Source: Thalassospiraceae bacterium
Lineage (GTDB): Bacteria; Pseudomonadota; Alphaproteobacteria; Rhodospirillales; Magnetovibrionaceae
NCBI GenBank assembly: GCA_030638205.1
Contig: DAOWFB010000142.1
Span: forward strand, 1 to 11,912
Reading direction: 5' to 3'
Length of the DNA stretch: 11,912 bases
Shown here: piece by piece, positions 1 to 7,205 of the stretch
How the letters are laid out: every line of letters begins with the position of its first letter
Numbering within the stretch: position 1 is the first letter of the stretch
The notes under the pieces: generated by a model
Told to the model about the DNA's origin: nothing
Database searches by the model: none
Seen by the model: the letters and a program-made list of their open reading frames with translations, nothing else
Made by a program: the position numbers and the translations under genes

Positions 1-1883
1 AAGAGGGTGTTATGAAAACCCGCATGCAGCCCATTGGTAATGCGTGGTCAAAACTGCCGCGTATTGTTCGCGATCTGGCCATTGAAACGGGCAAGAAAAT
101 TGACCTTCAAATGTTGGGTGCCGAAACCGAACTTGATCGTCAGGTTCTTGACCTTATTAAAGACCCTCTAACCCACATGGTGCGTAACTCTGCCGATCAT
201 GGGCTTGAGGTTACACCCGATCGTTTGGCCGCAGGCAAACCAGAAACAGGCGTCATCGTATTGGAGGCCTATCACGAAGGCGGCCATATAATTATTCAAA
301 TCCGTGATGACGGCAAAGGCCTGAACATGGATCGCATCCGTGAAAAATGCTTGGAAAATGGCCTGGTCACCGATTCCGAGCTTGAAAGCATGAGCGATAC
401 CCAAATTCAACAGTTTATCTTTAAGGCCGGCTTCTCAACCGCCGCCGCAGTGACAAGTGTGTCAGGCCGTGGTGTTGGCATGGATGTGGTTCGCACCAAT
501 ATTGAAAAAATTGGTGGCGCTATCGAGCTTGTATCAACCGAAGGTGTTGGCACGACGTTTACCATTAAAATTCCACTTACTTTGGCTATCGTATCCGGAC
601 TTATAGTTGAAAGCTGTGGCGAAAAATTTGCCGTTCCGCAAATAAGCGTTCTCGAGTTGGTTCGGGCGTCCAGCAGTTCAGAATATAATATTGAAATAAT
701 CAATGAAAGCCCGGTTCTGCGTCTTCGTAACCGTTTGTTGCCATTGGTTCATCTTGGCGATCTTTTGAAACTTTCCAGCCCCAAAGACAGGGACATTCAT
801 GGCGATGAAGAAATGTTCATTATCGTTATGCAGGTAGGTACATATACATTCGGTATAATTGTGGATCGTGTTTTTGATACAGAGGAAATTGTGGTTAAAC
901 CCACATCTCCGGTATTGCGCGATATCCCGTTTTATTCAGGTAACACAATCCTTGGTGATGGATCGGTTATAATGATCATTGACCCCAATGGCATTGCTGC
1001 TTCTACCGGTGATGCGGCTGGCGGTGGCGATGACGCCGAAGACCAGGCGAAGGCGGCCGTAGCGGCAGATGCCGATGAGCGGTCATCGATGCTTATCTTC
1101 CGTGCTGGCGGCGATGAATTAAAAGCAGTGCCTTTGGCGCTTATTGCCCGCCTCGAAGAGATTGATATGGCAGAGGTCGAAATTACTCATGGCGAACATA
1201 TGGTTCAATATCGCGGCCAACTTATGCCGTTAATACCATTTAACGCTGACCACGAATGGAAAGCAGATGGACGCCAAGCAGTTTTAGTATTTTCAGAAAA
1301 AGAACGCTCCATGGGTTTGGTGGTTGACGATATAGTAGATATTGTTGAGGACAAACTGAAAGTAGAAATATCATCAAATCACGATGGCCTAATTGGCTCG
1401 GCAGTAATTGATGGCCGGGCTACCGATGTTATTGATGCCGGATTCTACCTGACCAGGGCATTTTCTGACTGGTTCGGCGTAGGAGAAGGTCGCGGCGGGA
1501 ATATCCACGGCAAACGTGTTTTGTTGGTTGATGATAGTCAGTTTTTCCGCAACCTTCTTTCTCCTATTCTTTCGGTTGCAGGGTTCAAGGTTACTACAGT
1601 GGAATCAGCAGCGGATGCGCTTGCCCTACGTGAACGCGGAGTAAGCTTTGATGTTATTATTAGTGATATCGAAATGCCGGTAATGGATGGGTTTCAATTT
1701 GCAGGTGAGGTTCAAAAAGACCAACGCTGGGGAGAAATACCCATGGTTGCACTTTCGGCCAAAACCACTGACGAAGATTTTGAACGTGGCAAGGAAGCTG
1801 GCTTTAAAGACTATGTGGCCAAGGCAGACCGTGACGAATTGGTGCGCTCATTGGCCCAAACCGTTGCCAGTGTAACCTTGTAA
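1..1883 (+). CDS. cheA: Chemotaxis histidine kinase CheA, 3' part (partial), with tandem CheW-like domains and C-terminal receiver
   Basis: CheA autophosphorylates under receptor control and passes phosphate to CheY and CheB in the polar signalling array. The reading frame is already open at the window edge (in-frame codons begin at base 3), so the Hpt domain and most of the dimerisation domain lie upstream. The Met at base 12 belongs to the conserved MKTRMQPIG segment and is not a start. Numbered from that Met: ATPase domain about 1-190, with N-box HMVRNSADHG (55-64), G1 DDGKG (99-103) and G2 GRGVGM (152-157); first CheW-like domain about 190-330; Ala/Gly/Asp-rich linker 330-357; second CheW-like domain about 358-485; receiver 500-620 with DD at 507-508, phosphoacceptor D552 and K604. 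The fused receiver resembles the CheAY form known in some alphaproteobacteria and may act as a phosphate sink (inference). It is followed by cheY after 142 bp, with no separate cheW in between. Confidence 0.96.
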   Translation, partial: EGVMKTRMQPIGNAWSKLPRIVRDLAIETGKKIDLQMLGAETELDRQVLDLIKDPLTHMVRNSADHGLEVTPDRLAAGKPETGVIVLEAYHEGGHIIIQIRDDGKGLNMDRIREKCLENGLVTDSELESMSDTQIQQFIFKAGFSTAAAVTSVSGRGVGMDVVRTNIEKIGGAIELVSTEGVGTTFTIKIPLTLAIVSGLIVESCGEKFAVPQISVLELVRASSSSEYNIEIINESPVLRLRNRLLPLVHLGDLLKLSSPKDRDIHGDEEMFIIVMQVGTYTFGIIVDRVFDTEEIVVKPTSPVLRDIPFYSGNTILGDGSVIMIIDPNGIAASTGDAAGGGDDAEDQAKAAVAADADERSSMLIFRAGGDELKAVPLALIARLEEIDMAEVEITHGEHMVQYRGQLMPLIPFNADHEWKADGRQAVLVFSEKERSMGLVVDDIVDIVEDKLKVEISSNHDGLIGSAVIDGRATDVIDAGFYLTRAFSDWFGVGEGRGGNIHGKRVLLVDDSQFFRNLLSPILSVAGFKVTTVESAADALALRERGVSFDVIISDIEMPVMDGFQFAGEVQKDQRWGEIPMVALSAKTTDEDFERGKEAGFKDYVAKADRDELVRSLAQTVASVTL

Positions 1884-2025
1884 TAGACACCCAAACGCTT
1901 AAGGGGGTTCTTTTTTCCCCAATAATGCCTTATTAATAATAGGGTAATGCCTAGTAATGTGCAGGCCATAATATAGATTGGGGCGGCCTTTTTGATCCTG
2001 AATATTAAGTTTACGGTGTTTTGAT

Positions 2026-2391
2026 ATGAAATCTTGTTTAATAGTCGATGATTCAAAAGTTATTCGCATGGTTGCGAAAAAAATACTAACGGATCTTGAA
2101 TTTGAAACCAGCGAGGCAGCCGATGGGCAGCAGGCAGTAGATTCCTGTAAAGCAGGAATGCCGGACGCGGTTTTATTGGATTGGAACATGCCAGTAATGA
2201 GCGGGATTGAATTTCTTCGCGAATTACGCAAGCTGCCCGGCGGCGACAAGCCTATAGTTGTTTTTTGTACTACAGAAAATGATATTGAACACATACAAGA
2301 AGCAATAGAAGCTGGCGCAAACGAATACATAATGAAGCCGTTTGATAGCGATATTATTCAAGCTAAATTCTCACAAGTTGGTCTTTTGTAA
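2026..2391 (+). CDS. cheY: Single-domain chemotaxis response regulator CheY
   Basis: This 121-residue stand-alone receiver takes phosphate from CheA and, in the known pathway, binds the flagellar switch to change rotation. It carries every core residue of the fold: acidic pair D8-D9, phosphoacceptor D52 in LLDWNMPVMSG, switch Thr T82 and K104 in MKPF. There is no output domain, and the length is normal for CheY. The ATG at 2026 is the only sensible start because it immediately precedes strand beta-1; the ribosome-binding site is weak (a G-rich ACGGTG about 9 nt upstream). Its position between cheA and cheB supports CheY, although other single-domain receivers have the same features. It is probably co-transcribed with cheA. 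Confidence 0.92.
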   Translation: MKSCLIVDDSKVIRMVAKKILTDLEFETSEAADGQQAVDSCKAGMPDAVLLDWNMPVMSGIEFLRELRKLPGGDKPIVVFCTTENDIEHIQEAIEAGANEYIMKPFDSDIIQAKFSQVGLL

Positions 2392-2458
2392 AATATAATT
2401 ACCCGCATATAAACGTGGCATAACATTTTGATTAAATCTCTGGATACTGGAATAATAA

Positions 2459-3622
2459 GTGGCGACTACAGCCAACAGCGCAGAGACTTCTGGCCCAATT
2501 AGGGTGATGGTGGTTGATGATTCTGCCGTTATCCGCGGGCTTATTACCAGAATGCTGGAATCTGACAAAGACGTTAGTGTGATCGCATCTGTTGGCAATG
2601 GTCAGATAGCGGTAAATAGTCTTGAGCGCAATTCAGTTGATGTAATTATTCTTGATATCGAAATGCCGGTAATGGATGGCTTGACCGCGTTACCCAAGCT
2701 AATTGCAATAGACAAAACCGTAAAAATAATTATGGCATCCACACTTACGGCACGAAACGCCGAGGTTAGCATCAAGGCGCTGAGTATGGGCGCGACTGAT
2801 TATGTGCCCAAACCGTCAACCTCGCGTGAAATTAGCGGGGGAAGTGATTTTCGCCGCGATTTATTGGAAAAGGTTAAAAACTTTGGTGCGTTGCGCCGCA
2901 AGCAAGTGGGCGGAACAGTATCGGAACGCAAGGATGCACCAGTTGTTGCAAGAAAATCCGTAAGCACCGATGCAAAAGCAGAAATTCCTGCCAAGTGGGA
3001 ATTGCGCGATAGTTCCAAGGTAACCTTACGTGAGCCAGGGACCATGAAGCCTGATATACTAGCAATCGGTAGCTCTACCGGTGGGCCGCAGGCGCTATTC
3101 GCATTTTTAAAGTCTTTGGGTAAAAATATTAACGTTCCAATTGTCATAACCCAGCATATGCCCGCTACCTTTACCACTATTTTGGCCGAGCACATTACCC
3201 GCATGACCGGATGGGAGTGCAAGGAAGCTGAAGATGGCGACCGTTTGGTAGCTGGAAAAATATTGTTGGCGCCGGGCGATTTTCATATGGTTGTGGCGCA
3301 AAAAGGTGTCGATAGGATTGTTAATATAAATCAGGATCCACCGGAAAATTTTTGCCGTCCTGCGGTTGACCCAATGCTTAGAGGTGTCGCCAAGGTATTC
3401 GGCGCCCGTGTTATTACCGTAATATTGACCGGAATGGGCAATGACGGCGAAAAAGGCTCCAAGGTAGTAGTTGATGCCGGCGGAACGGTTATATCGCAGG
3501 ATGAAAAAACCAGCGTTGTCTGGGGGATGCCCGGTGCGGTGGCGACGGCTGGTATTTGTAGCGCGGTACTTCCGGTTGAGGAATTGGCTGGGTACGTTAT
3601 GAATTTTATAGCCAGAAAATAA
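2459..3622 (+). CDS. cheB: Protein-glutamate methylesterase/glutaminase CheB
   Basis: CheB removes methyl groups from glutamates of chemoreceptors and deamidates glutamines, so it sets adaptation together with CheR. The 387-residue protein has a receiver at about 14-135 (D20-D21, phosphoacceptor D66, Lys in the VPKPS motif) joined by a basic linker to the methylesterase domain at about 193-385. The catalytic triad is visible: S206 in GSSTGG, H233 in QHMP and D329 in GMGNDG. The GTG at 2459 is chosen because the next in-frame candidates fall inside strand beta-1; no strong Shine-Dalgarno sequence precedes it. Length and domain order are typical. The stop is 3 bp before cheR, which implies translational coupling. 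A 27-bp stretch around D66 is identical to the corresponding part of the cheA receiver. Confidence 0.97.
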   Translation: MATTANSAETSGPIRVMVVDDSAVIRGLITRMLESDKDVSVIASVGNGQIAVNSLERNSVDVIILDIEMPVMDGLTALPKLIAIDKTVKIIMASTLTARNAEVSIKALSMGATDYVPKPSTSREISGGSDFRRDLLEKVKNFGALRRKQVGGTVSERKDAPVVARKSVSTDAKAEIPAKWELRDSSKVTLREPGTMKPDILAIGSSTGGPQALFAFLKSLGKNINVPIVITQHMPATFTTILAEHITRMTGWECKEAEDGDRLVAGKILLAPGDFHMVVAQKGVDRIVNINQDPPENFCRPAVDPMLRGVAKVFGARVITVILTGMGNDGEKGSKVVVDAGGTVISQDEKTSVVWGMPGAVATAGICSAVLPVEELAGYVMNFIARK

Positions 3623-3625
3623 TAT

Positions 3626-4459
3626 ATGGATCAAAGAAACTTTGAGTTTCTAGGTAAATTTTTAAAGGCCAGATCTGGCCTAGTGCTTACACCTGACAAA
3701 GGATATCTGATTGAAACGCGGCTGCTTCCCGTGGCCCGTAGGCACGGCATTGATACAATCGATAATTTGATTAAAAGACTAAAAGAAAGCGGCGATGAGA
3801 TTTTTGCCGTCGAAATTACAGAGGCAATGACCACAAACGAGTCCCTTTTTTTTAGGGACGGAACCCCGTTTAGCATATTTTCAGAAAAGATCTTGCCTGA
3901 GATAATTAATCGTAGATCAAACAATAAAAAATTCAGAATATGGTGTTCTGCGTGTTCCACCGGGCAGGAGCCATATTCTTTATCAATGTTAATTTCAGAT
4001 AAAAAAAATGAATTATCATCGTGGCAATATGAAATTCTGGCTACAGATATATCTCATGATATTTTAAAAAAGGCTAAAAAGGGGTCTTTTTCTCAATTGG
4101 AAACACAGCGGGGCCTGCCAATTGAGAGATTGTTAAAATACTTCACCCAGAATGGCGAGGGCTGGGATCTAAACAAAGATATTATTGATATAGTAAAATT
4201 CAAATATTTTAACTTACTTGATGATATTAAATCCCTTGGAAAGTTTGATGTGGTTTTTTGTCGCAATGTCCTAATTTATTTTGATGTTGAAACAAAGAAA
4301 CGGGTTTTGGAAAATATAGGTTCCATATTAACACCTGACGGTGTTGTTTTTTTAGGCGGCTCAGAATCTACTATCGGCATTTGCGATGATTTTGCCCCCG
4401 TTCCGGGTTCTCACGGCGCTTATCGTTTGGTGAAATGCGATGATAGTCTGGCTGGTTAG
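3626..4459 (+). CDS. cheR: Chemotaxis protein methyltransferase CheR
   Basis: CheR transfers methyl groups from S-adenosylmethionine to receptor glutamates, opposing CheB. The 277-residue protein has the short all-helical N-terminal domain (about 1-70), the TTNESLFFRD motif at 69-78 and the Rossmann-like methyltransferase domain from about 100. SAM-binding motif I reads CSTGQEPYS (110-118), acidic ATD ends at D141, and the conserved FCRNVLIYF lies at 211-219. The start at 3626 leaves only 3 bp after the cheB stop, so ribosomes probably continue from cheB; the site has little Shine-Dalgarno character of its own. The gene is visibly richer in A/T and Lys/Asn/Ile codons than its neighbours, without any sign of disruption. 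A terminator hairpin follows directly, marking the operon end. Confidence 0.96.
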   Translation: MDQRNFEFLGKFLKARSGLVLTPDKGYLIETRLLPVARRHGIDTIDNLIKRLKESGDEIFAVEITEAMTTNESLFFRDGTPFSIFSEKILPEIINRRSNNKKFRIWCSACSTGQEPYSLSMLISDKKNELSSWQYEILATDISHDILKKAKKGSFSQLETQRGLPIERLLKYFTQNGEGWDLNKDIIDIVKFKYFNLLDDIKSLGKFDVVFCRNVLIYFDVETKKRVLENIGSILTPDGVVFLGGSESTIGICDDFAPVPGSHGAYRLVKCDDSLAG

Positions 4460-4475
4460 GCGTATGGCAAAATAA

Positions 4476-4520
4476 AAAAATGCGCCCCCTGTAAAAAGAG
4501 AGCGCATTTTTATTTTTTTA
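4476..4520. terminator. Bidirectional intrinsic terminator between convergent cheR and ctrA
   Basis: A perfect 10-bp stem is formed by AAAAATGCGC (4476-4485) and GCGCATTTTT (4502-4511), with a 16-nt loop. On the + strand it is followed by a T-rich run to about 4519; on the - strand the complement of the A-rich stretch 4471-4480 supplies the U tract. It therefore looks able to stop both cheR transcription and ctrA transcription, which converge here. The stem is AT-rich at its base, so real efficiency is uncertain. Confidence 0.85.
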
Positions 4521-4537
4521 AAACAAGACTTAATTTT

Positions 4538-5248
4538 TTAAGCGCTTGCTTCACGTATTTCCGGTGCCTGCTCATCAGGATCACGCAAAACATAACCGCG
4601 GCCCCATACTGTTTCTATATAATTTTCACCATCGGTTGCTTCGGATAGTTTTTTGCGAAGCTTGCATATAAATACATCAATGATTTTAAGTTCTGGCTCA
4701 TCCATTCCACCATAAAGATGGTTAAGGAACATTTCTTTGGTCAAGGTCGTGCCCTTGCGCAGAGAAAGTAATTCAAGGATGCCATATTCTTTGCCGGTAA
4801 GATGAACGGTTTGTCCGCCAACCTCTACCGTGTTGGCATCTAGATTTACGCTAAGCTTGCCGGTTTTAATTATCGACTGCGCGTGTCCTTGGCTGCGACG
4901 GACAATGGCTTGTATGCGGGCTAGCAATTCGTTTTTGTCGAACGGCTTAGTCAGATAATCGTCTGCCCCGCTTCCTAATCCTTTTACCTTCATTTCCGAT
5001 TCTGTAAGTCCGGAAAGAATAAGAACTGGCGTTTCAACCCGCGCATCGCGCAGGCGTCGCAATACTTCCAACCCATCCATGTCTGGCAACATAAGATCAA
5101 GAATGATTATGTCGTAATCATAAAGCTTGCCAATTTCGAGGCCATCTTCGCCCATGTCGGTGGTATCCACCACCATACCGGTTGACTTAAGCATCAGCTC
5201 AACGCTTTTGGCGGTGACTGGATCGTCCTCTACTAGAAGAACCCGCAT
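4538..5248 (-). CDS. ctrA: Cell-cycle response regulator CtrA (OmpR/PhoB-type)
   Basis: CtrA is the alphaproteobacterial master regulator that controls flagellar, chemotaxis and cell-division genes and, in Caulobacter, blocks replication initiation. The 236-residue protein has a receiver at about 1-120 (E7-D8-D9, phosphoacceptor D51, K101 in the TKPFD motif) and a winged-helix DNA-binding domain at about 128-225. The recognition-helix segment KIIDVFICKLRKKL (188-201) and GRGYVL near the end are typical of CtrA and not of generic OmpR proteins. The ATG at 5248 is preferred over an in-frame ATG 69 bp upstream because it gives the family length and MRVLLVEDD at the N-terminus, and because AGGGAG (5258-5263 on the - strand) sits 9 nt upstream. 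The protein ends in Ser-Ala; Caulobacter CtrA needs its terminal alanines for ClpXP turnover, so this end may differ in degradation (inference). It is divergent from fliI. Confidence 0.96.
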   Translation of the reverse strand: MRVLLVEDDPVTAKSVELMLKSTGMVVDTTDMGEDGLEIGKLYDYDIIILDLMLPDMDGLEVLRRLRDARVETPVLILSGLTESEMKVKGLGSGADDYLTKPFDKNELLARIQAIVRRSQGHAQSIIKTGKLSVNLDANTVEVGGQTVHLTGKEYGILELLSLRKGTTLTKEMFLNHLYGGMDEPELKIIDVFICKLRKKLSEATDGENYIETVWGRGYVLRDPDEQAPEIREASA

Positions 5249-5257
5249 TGTAAACTG

Positions 5258-5263
5258 CTCCCT
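5258..5263 (-). promoter_or_regulatory. Ribosome-binding site of ctrA
   Basis: AGGGAG on the - strand with a 9-nt spacer to the ATG at 5248. This is the best Shine-Dalgarno match near ctrA and supports the 236-residue start over the longer in-frame ATG at 5317. Confidence 0.7.
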
Positions 5264-5350
5264 ATATATACCCTGCGTTAACCATAGATGTAGTAGAGGT
5301 ATCATACAAGATGCCAAGTGATAGTGTTTTTTTACCTTTTTTTATTGATT

Positions 5351-5369
5351 TTTAGCATTTTTGGCTAAA
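5351..5369. repeat. 6-bp perfect dyad (operator candidate) in the ctrA-fliI region
   Basis: TTTAGC (5351-5356) and GCTAAA (5364-5369) are perfect inverted arms separated by 7 nt, the spacing of a dimeric regulator site over two half-turns. A second, looser pair, TTGGC (5361-5365) and GCCAA (5383-5387), overlaps it. The background is AT-rich, so chance is possible. Whether any protein binds here is unknown. Confidence 0.3.
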
Positions 5370-5476
5370 TTGCTGGGTTTTTGCCAATTAGTAGGGTGAT
5401 ATTAGCAAAAATAAAGTCTAAAATATGTGAGATTTAAGCCAAATAAACCCCCTTTTGCTATGGTTATGAAGCATAT

Positions 5477-5517
5477 TTATAGGGCCTGATTCTTGAAGCC
5501 TATCCCATGGCCCATAA
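5477..5517 (+). promoter_or_regulatory. Possible stem-loop in the fliI leader
   Basis: TTAT-A-GGGCC (5477-5486) can pair with GGCCCATAA (5509-5517), giving nine base pairs with one bulged A at 5481 and a 22-nt loop. Downstream, TCCT (5526-5529) could pair with the AGGA of the ribosome-binding site (5533-5536). If transcription starts upstream of 5477, these would sit in the fliI leader; the start site is not visible. Low to moderate confidence. Confidence 0.3.
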
Positions 5518-5542
5518 GTGAAGGCTCCTTATAGGAAAAGCA

Positions 5543-7111
5543 GTGGCAGTATTTATCAACAACATCATAAACGAAATCGATCGCCTGCCTGATTTTCAGG
5601 TGTTTGGTCAGGTCGCTGGCGTTATTGGCATGATGGTTGAGGTAGAGGGTGTCGAGGGAAGCTTCTCCATCGGCGATCATTGCCATATTGTGGCGCGGGG
5701 TGGAAAAATCATTCAGTGCGAGGTTGTTGGGTTTAAGGACGACAGGGCATTATTAATGCCCTTTGGCCCACTTGTTGGCGTTGGCTTGGGCTGTAAGGTT
5801 GAGGTCGGCTCAAGAGAAGCGGTAATTTATCCCCATGAAGGGTGGCTTGGCCGTGTGGTAAATGCCTTTGGCGAACCAATAGATGGCAAAGGCCCACTTG
5901 CTAGCGGCAAGGTCGGCTACCCGGTGCAAAACCAACCGCCGCCAGCACAAATGCGCAGACGCGTTAGCGGAAAAATAAATCTTGGCATCCGTGCCATGAA
6001 TGCGTTTTTGACCGTGTGCAAGGGCCAACGTATGGGTATTTTTTCTGGATCCGGTGTTGGTAAATCATCATTGCTTTCGATGATGGCACGCCATACCAGT
6101 GCCGAGGTCAGCGTAATAGGCATGATTGGTGAGCGCGGTCGCGAAGCACGCGAATTTATCGAAGATGATTTAGGCGAAGAGGGCATGAAACGTTCGGTGG
6201 TGGTGGTTGCCACATCGGATGAGCCGCCATTGGTGCGCCGACAGGCGGCATACACCACCCTTGCGGTGGCAGAATATTTTCGCGACCAAAACAGGGATGT
6301 TCTTTGTCTTATGGATAGCATTACCCGCTTTGCCATGGCCCAGCGCGAAATAGCACTATCGGTGGGCGAGCCACCCGCAAGCAAAGGATACACCCCGTCG
6401 GTATTTTCAGAATTGCCGCGCTTGTTGGAGCGCGCTGGCCCCGGCATCGATGGTCAGGGAACTATAACTGGCCTATTTACGGTTTTGGTCGAAGGCGACG
6501 ACCATAACGAACCGGTTGCCGATGCGGTGCGTGGAATTATTGATGGTCACGTTGTTTTGGACCGGGCCATTGCCGAGCGCGGGCATCATCCGGCAATAAA
6601 TATATTGAAAAGCATTTCTAGAACCATGCCAGATTGCAACACTGAGCAAGAAAACGCGCTGGTTGACCGGGCCAAGAAATTAATGGCGTCTTATGAAGAT
6701 ATGGCCGAACTCATTCGTCTGGGGGCATATCGCCAAGGCACCGATCCGGCTATTGATGAGGCCATTCATTATCATGCTGGGCTGGATGAATTTTTGGCTC
6801 AGGGAAAATCAGACCATACCAATATTGCCCAAAGCTATGCCATGTTGGCCGCAGTATTGGATATGCCTGATCCGGCATTGCCGCAGCAGGTAATACAGCC
6901 AGCCCCACCACAGGCCCCACAGGCCCCACAGGCCCCACAGGCCTCACAATCTCCACAGGCCCCACAATCCATGTCATATGACACACCAGTAAATGCATCA
7001 ATGGATCAGGTCATGCCGATGCCGCAAGAGCAGCCTCAGTTGGTTCCCGGATCTGCACCTGAACAAAAAACAGAAGAAAATCCTGAAAAAAATGACAGTT
7101 CCGGTGAATAA
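5543..7111 (+). CDS. fliI: Flagellum-specific ATPase FliI with repetitive Pro/Gln/Ala C-terminal tail
   Basis: FliI is the F1-beta-like ATPase of the flagellar type III export apparatus; it forms a hexamer at the membrane base and helps feed substrates to FlhA/FlhB. Residues 1-100 form the N-terminal beta barrel. Walker A is GSGVGKS (169-175) with catalytic K174, the IGERGRE motif follows, and Walker B ends at D258 in LCLMDSITR. The helical C-terminal domain ends near 446. The family is usually about 440 residues; this one has 522. The extra about 75 residues are Pro/Gln/Ala-rich and then acidic, encoded partly by a 9-bp repeat array (6908-6970). The start is GTG at 5543 with AGGA 6 nt upstream; the protein begins at the expected place for FliI. 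fliJ follows after 94 bp. The tail may be a flexible tether (inference). Confidence 0.97.
   Translation: MAVFINNIINEIDRLPDFQVFGQVAGVIGMMVEVEGVEGSFSIGDHCHIVARGGKIIQCEVVGFKDDRALLMPFGPLVGVGLGCKVEVGSREAVIYPHEGWLGRVVNAFGEPIDGKGPLASGKVGYPVQNQPPPAQMRRRVSGKINLGIRAMNAFLTVCKGQRMGIFSGSGVGKSSLLSMMARHTSAEVSVIGMIGERGREAREFIEDDLGEEGMKRSVVVVATSDEPPLVRRQAAYTTLAVAEYFRDQNRDVLCLMDSITRFAMAQREIALSVGEPPASKGYTPSVFSELPRLLERAGPGIDGQGTITGLFTVLVEGDDHNEPVADAVRGIIDGHVVLDRAIAERGHHPAINILKSISRTMPDCNTEQENALVDRAKKLMASYEDMAELIRLGAYRQGTDPAIDEAIHYHAGLDEFLAQGKSDHTNIAQSYAMLAAVLDMPDPALPQQVIQPAPPQAPQAPQAPQASQSPQAPQSMSYDTPVNASMDQVMPMPQEQPQLVPGSAPEQKTEENPEKNDSSGE
6908..6970 (+). repeat. Seven in-frame 9-bp tandem units in the fliI 3' end
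   Basis: Units of CCACAGGCC repeat head to tail at 6908, 6917, 6926 and 6935, then TCACAATCT at 6944, CCACAGGCC at 6953 and CCACAATCC at 6962. In frame they encode Pro-Gln-Ala four times, Ser-Gln-Ser, Pro-Gln-Ala and Pro-Gln-Ser (residues 456-476). Because the unit is 9 bp, gain or loss of copies keeps the frame and changes only tail length. The four perfect copies in a row suggest recent slippage. Confidence 0.92.
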
Positions 7112-7172
7112 GTAGCCGGAGTTAGTATTTTGTTCATGCTCATCAGGTAACAATTTTGTGTACATAATATAA

Positions 7173-7186
7173 CCGTCAAAAGACGG
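7173..7186 (+). repeat. Small perfect hairpin upstream of fliJ
   Basis: CCGTC (7173-7177), AAAA loop, GACGG (7182-7186): a perfect five-pair stem with a tetraloop, ending 19 nt before the fliJ start in the 94-bp fliI-fliJ gap. No U-run follows, so it is not a standard terminator. It might affect message stability or fliJ translation, or be chance. Confidence 0.35.
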
Positions 7187-7205
7187 AGCAATTTGTTAAG
7201 AGGGC

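Larger units (their letters stand above)
5249..5542. promoter_or_regulatory. Divergent ctrA-fliI intergenic regulatory region
   Basis: These 294 AT-rich bases lie between the starts of ctrA (-) and fliI (+) and must hold both promoters. I see no convincing -35/-10 pair, sigma-54 -24/-12 element or full CtrA box (TTAA-N7-TTAA) on either strand. What is visible: a dyad at 5351-5369, other TTAGC/GCTAA-like words scattered over 5351-5406, a GANTC methylation-type site at 5488-5492, a possible leader hairpin at 5477-5517, and ribosome-binding sites at each end. Regulation of both genes from this interval follows from layout; the identity of the regulators is not shown by the sequence. Confidence 0.6.

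Noticed and set aside
1896..1930. GGGG and CCCC separated by a short T-rich loop after cheA, a possible terminator.
   Set aside because: Only four base pairs with a 9-nt loop and no following U-run; cheA to cheR looks like one operon. The palindrome TTATTAATAA nearby (within 1929-1940) is probably chance in AT-rich sequence.
1899..2330. A 143-codon open frame on the - strand across the cheA-cheY gap and cheY.
   Set aside because: It is antisense to clear receiver coding sequence; its translation has no recognisable motif.
2415..2435. TGGCAT followed by TTTTGAT upstream of cheB, resembling a sigma-54 promoter.
   Set aside because: The -12 GC dinucleotide is missing at the required spacing from the -24 GG; cheB is also probably read through from cheY.
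5267..5281. On the - strand TTAA, 7 nt, TATA upstream of ctrA, resembling a CtrA box.
   Set aside because: The second half-site has two mismatches to TTAA and the region is AT-rich; too weak to call an autoregulatory site.
5249..5317. A longer CtrA with 23 extra N-terminal residues from an ATG at 5317.
   Set aside because: The extension has no family counterpart, and the ATG at 5248 has a good ribosome-binding site and gives the typical CtrA N-terminus and length.
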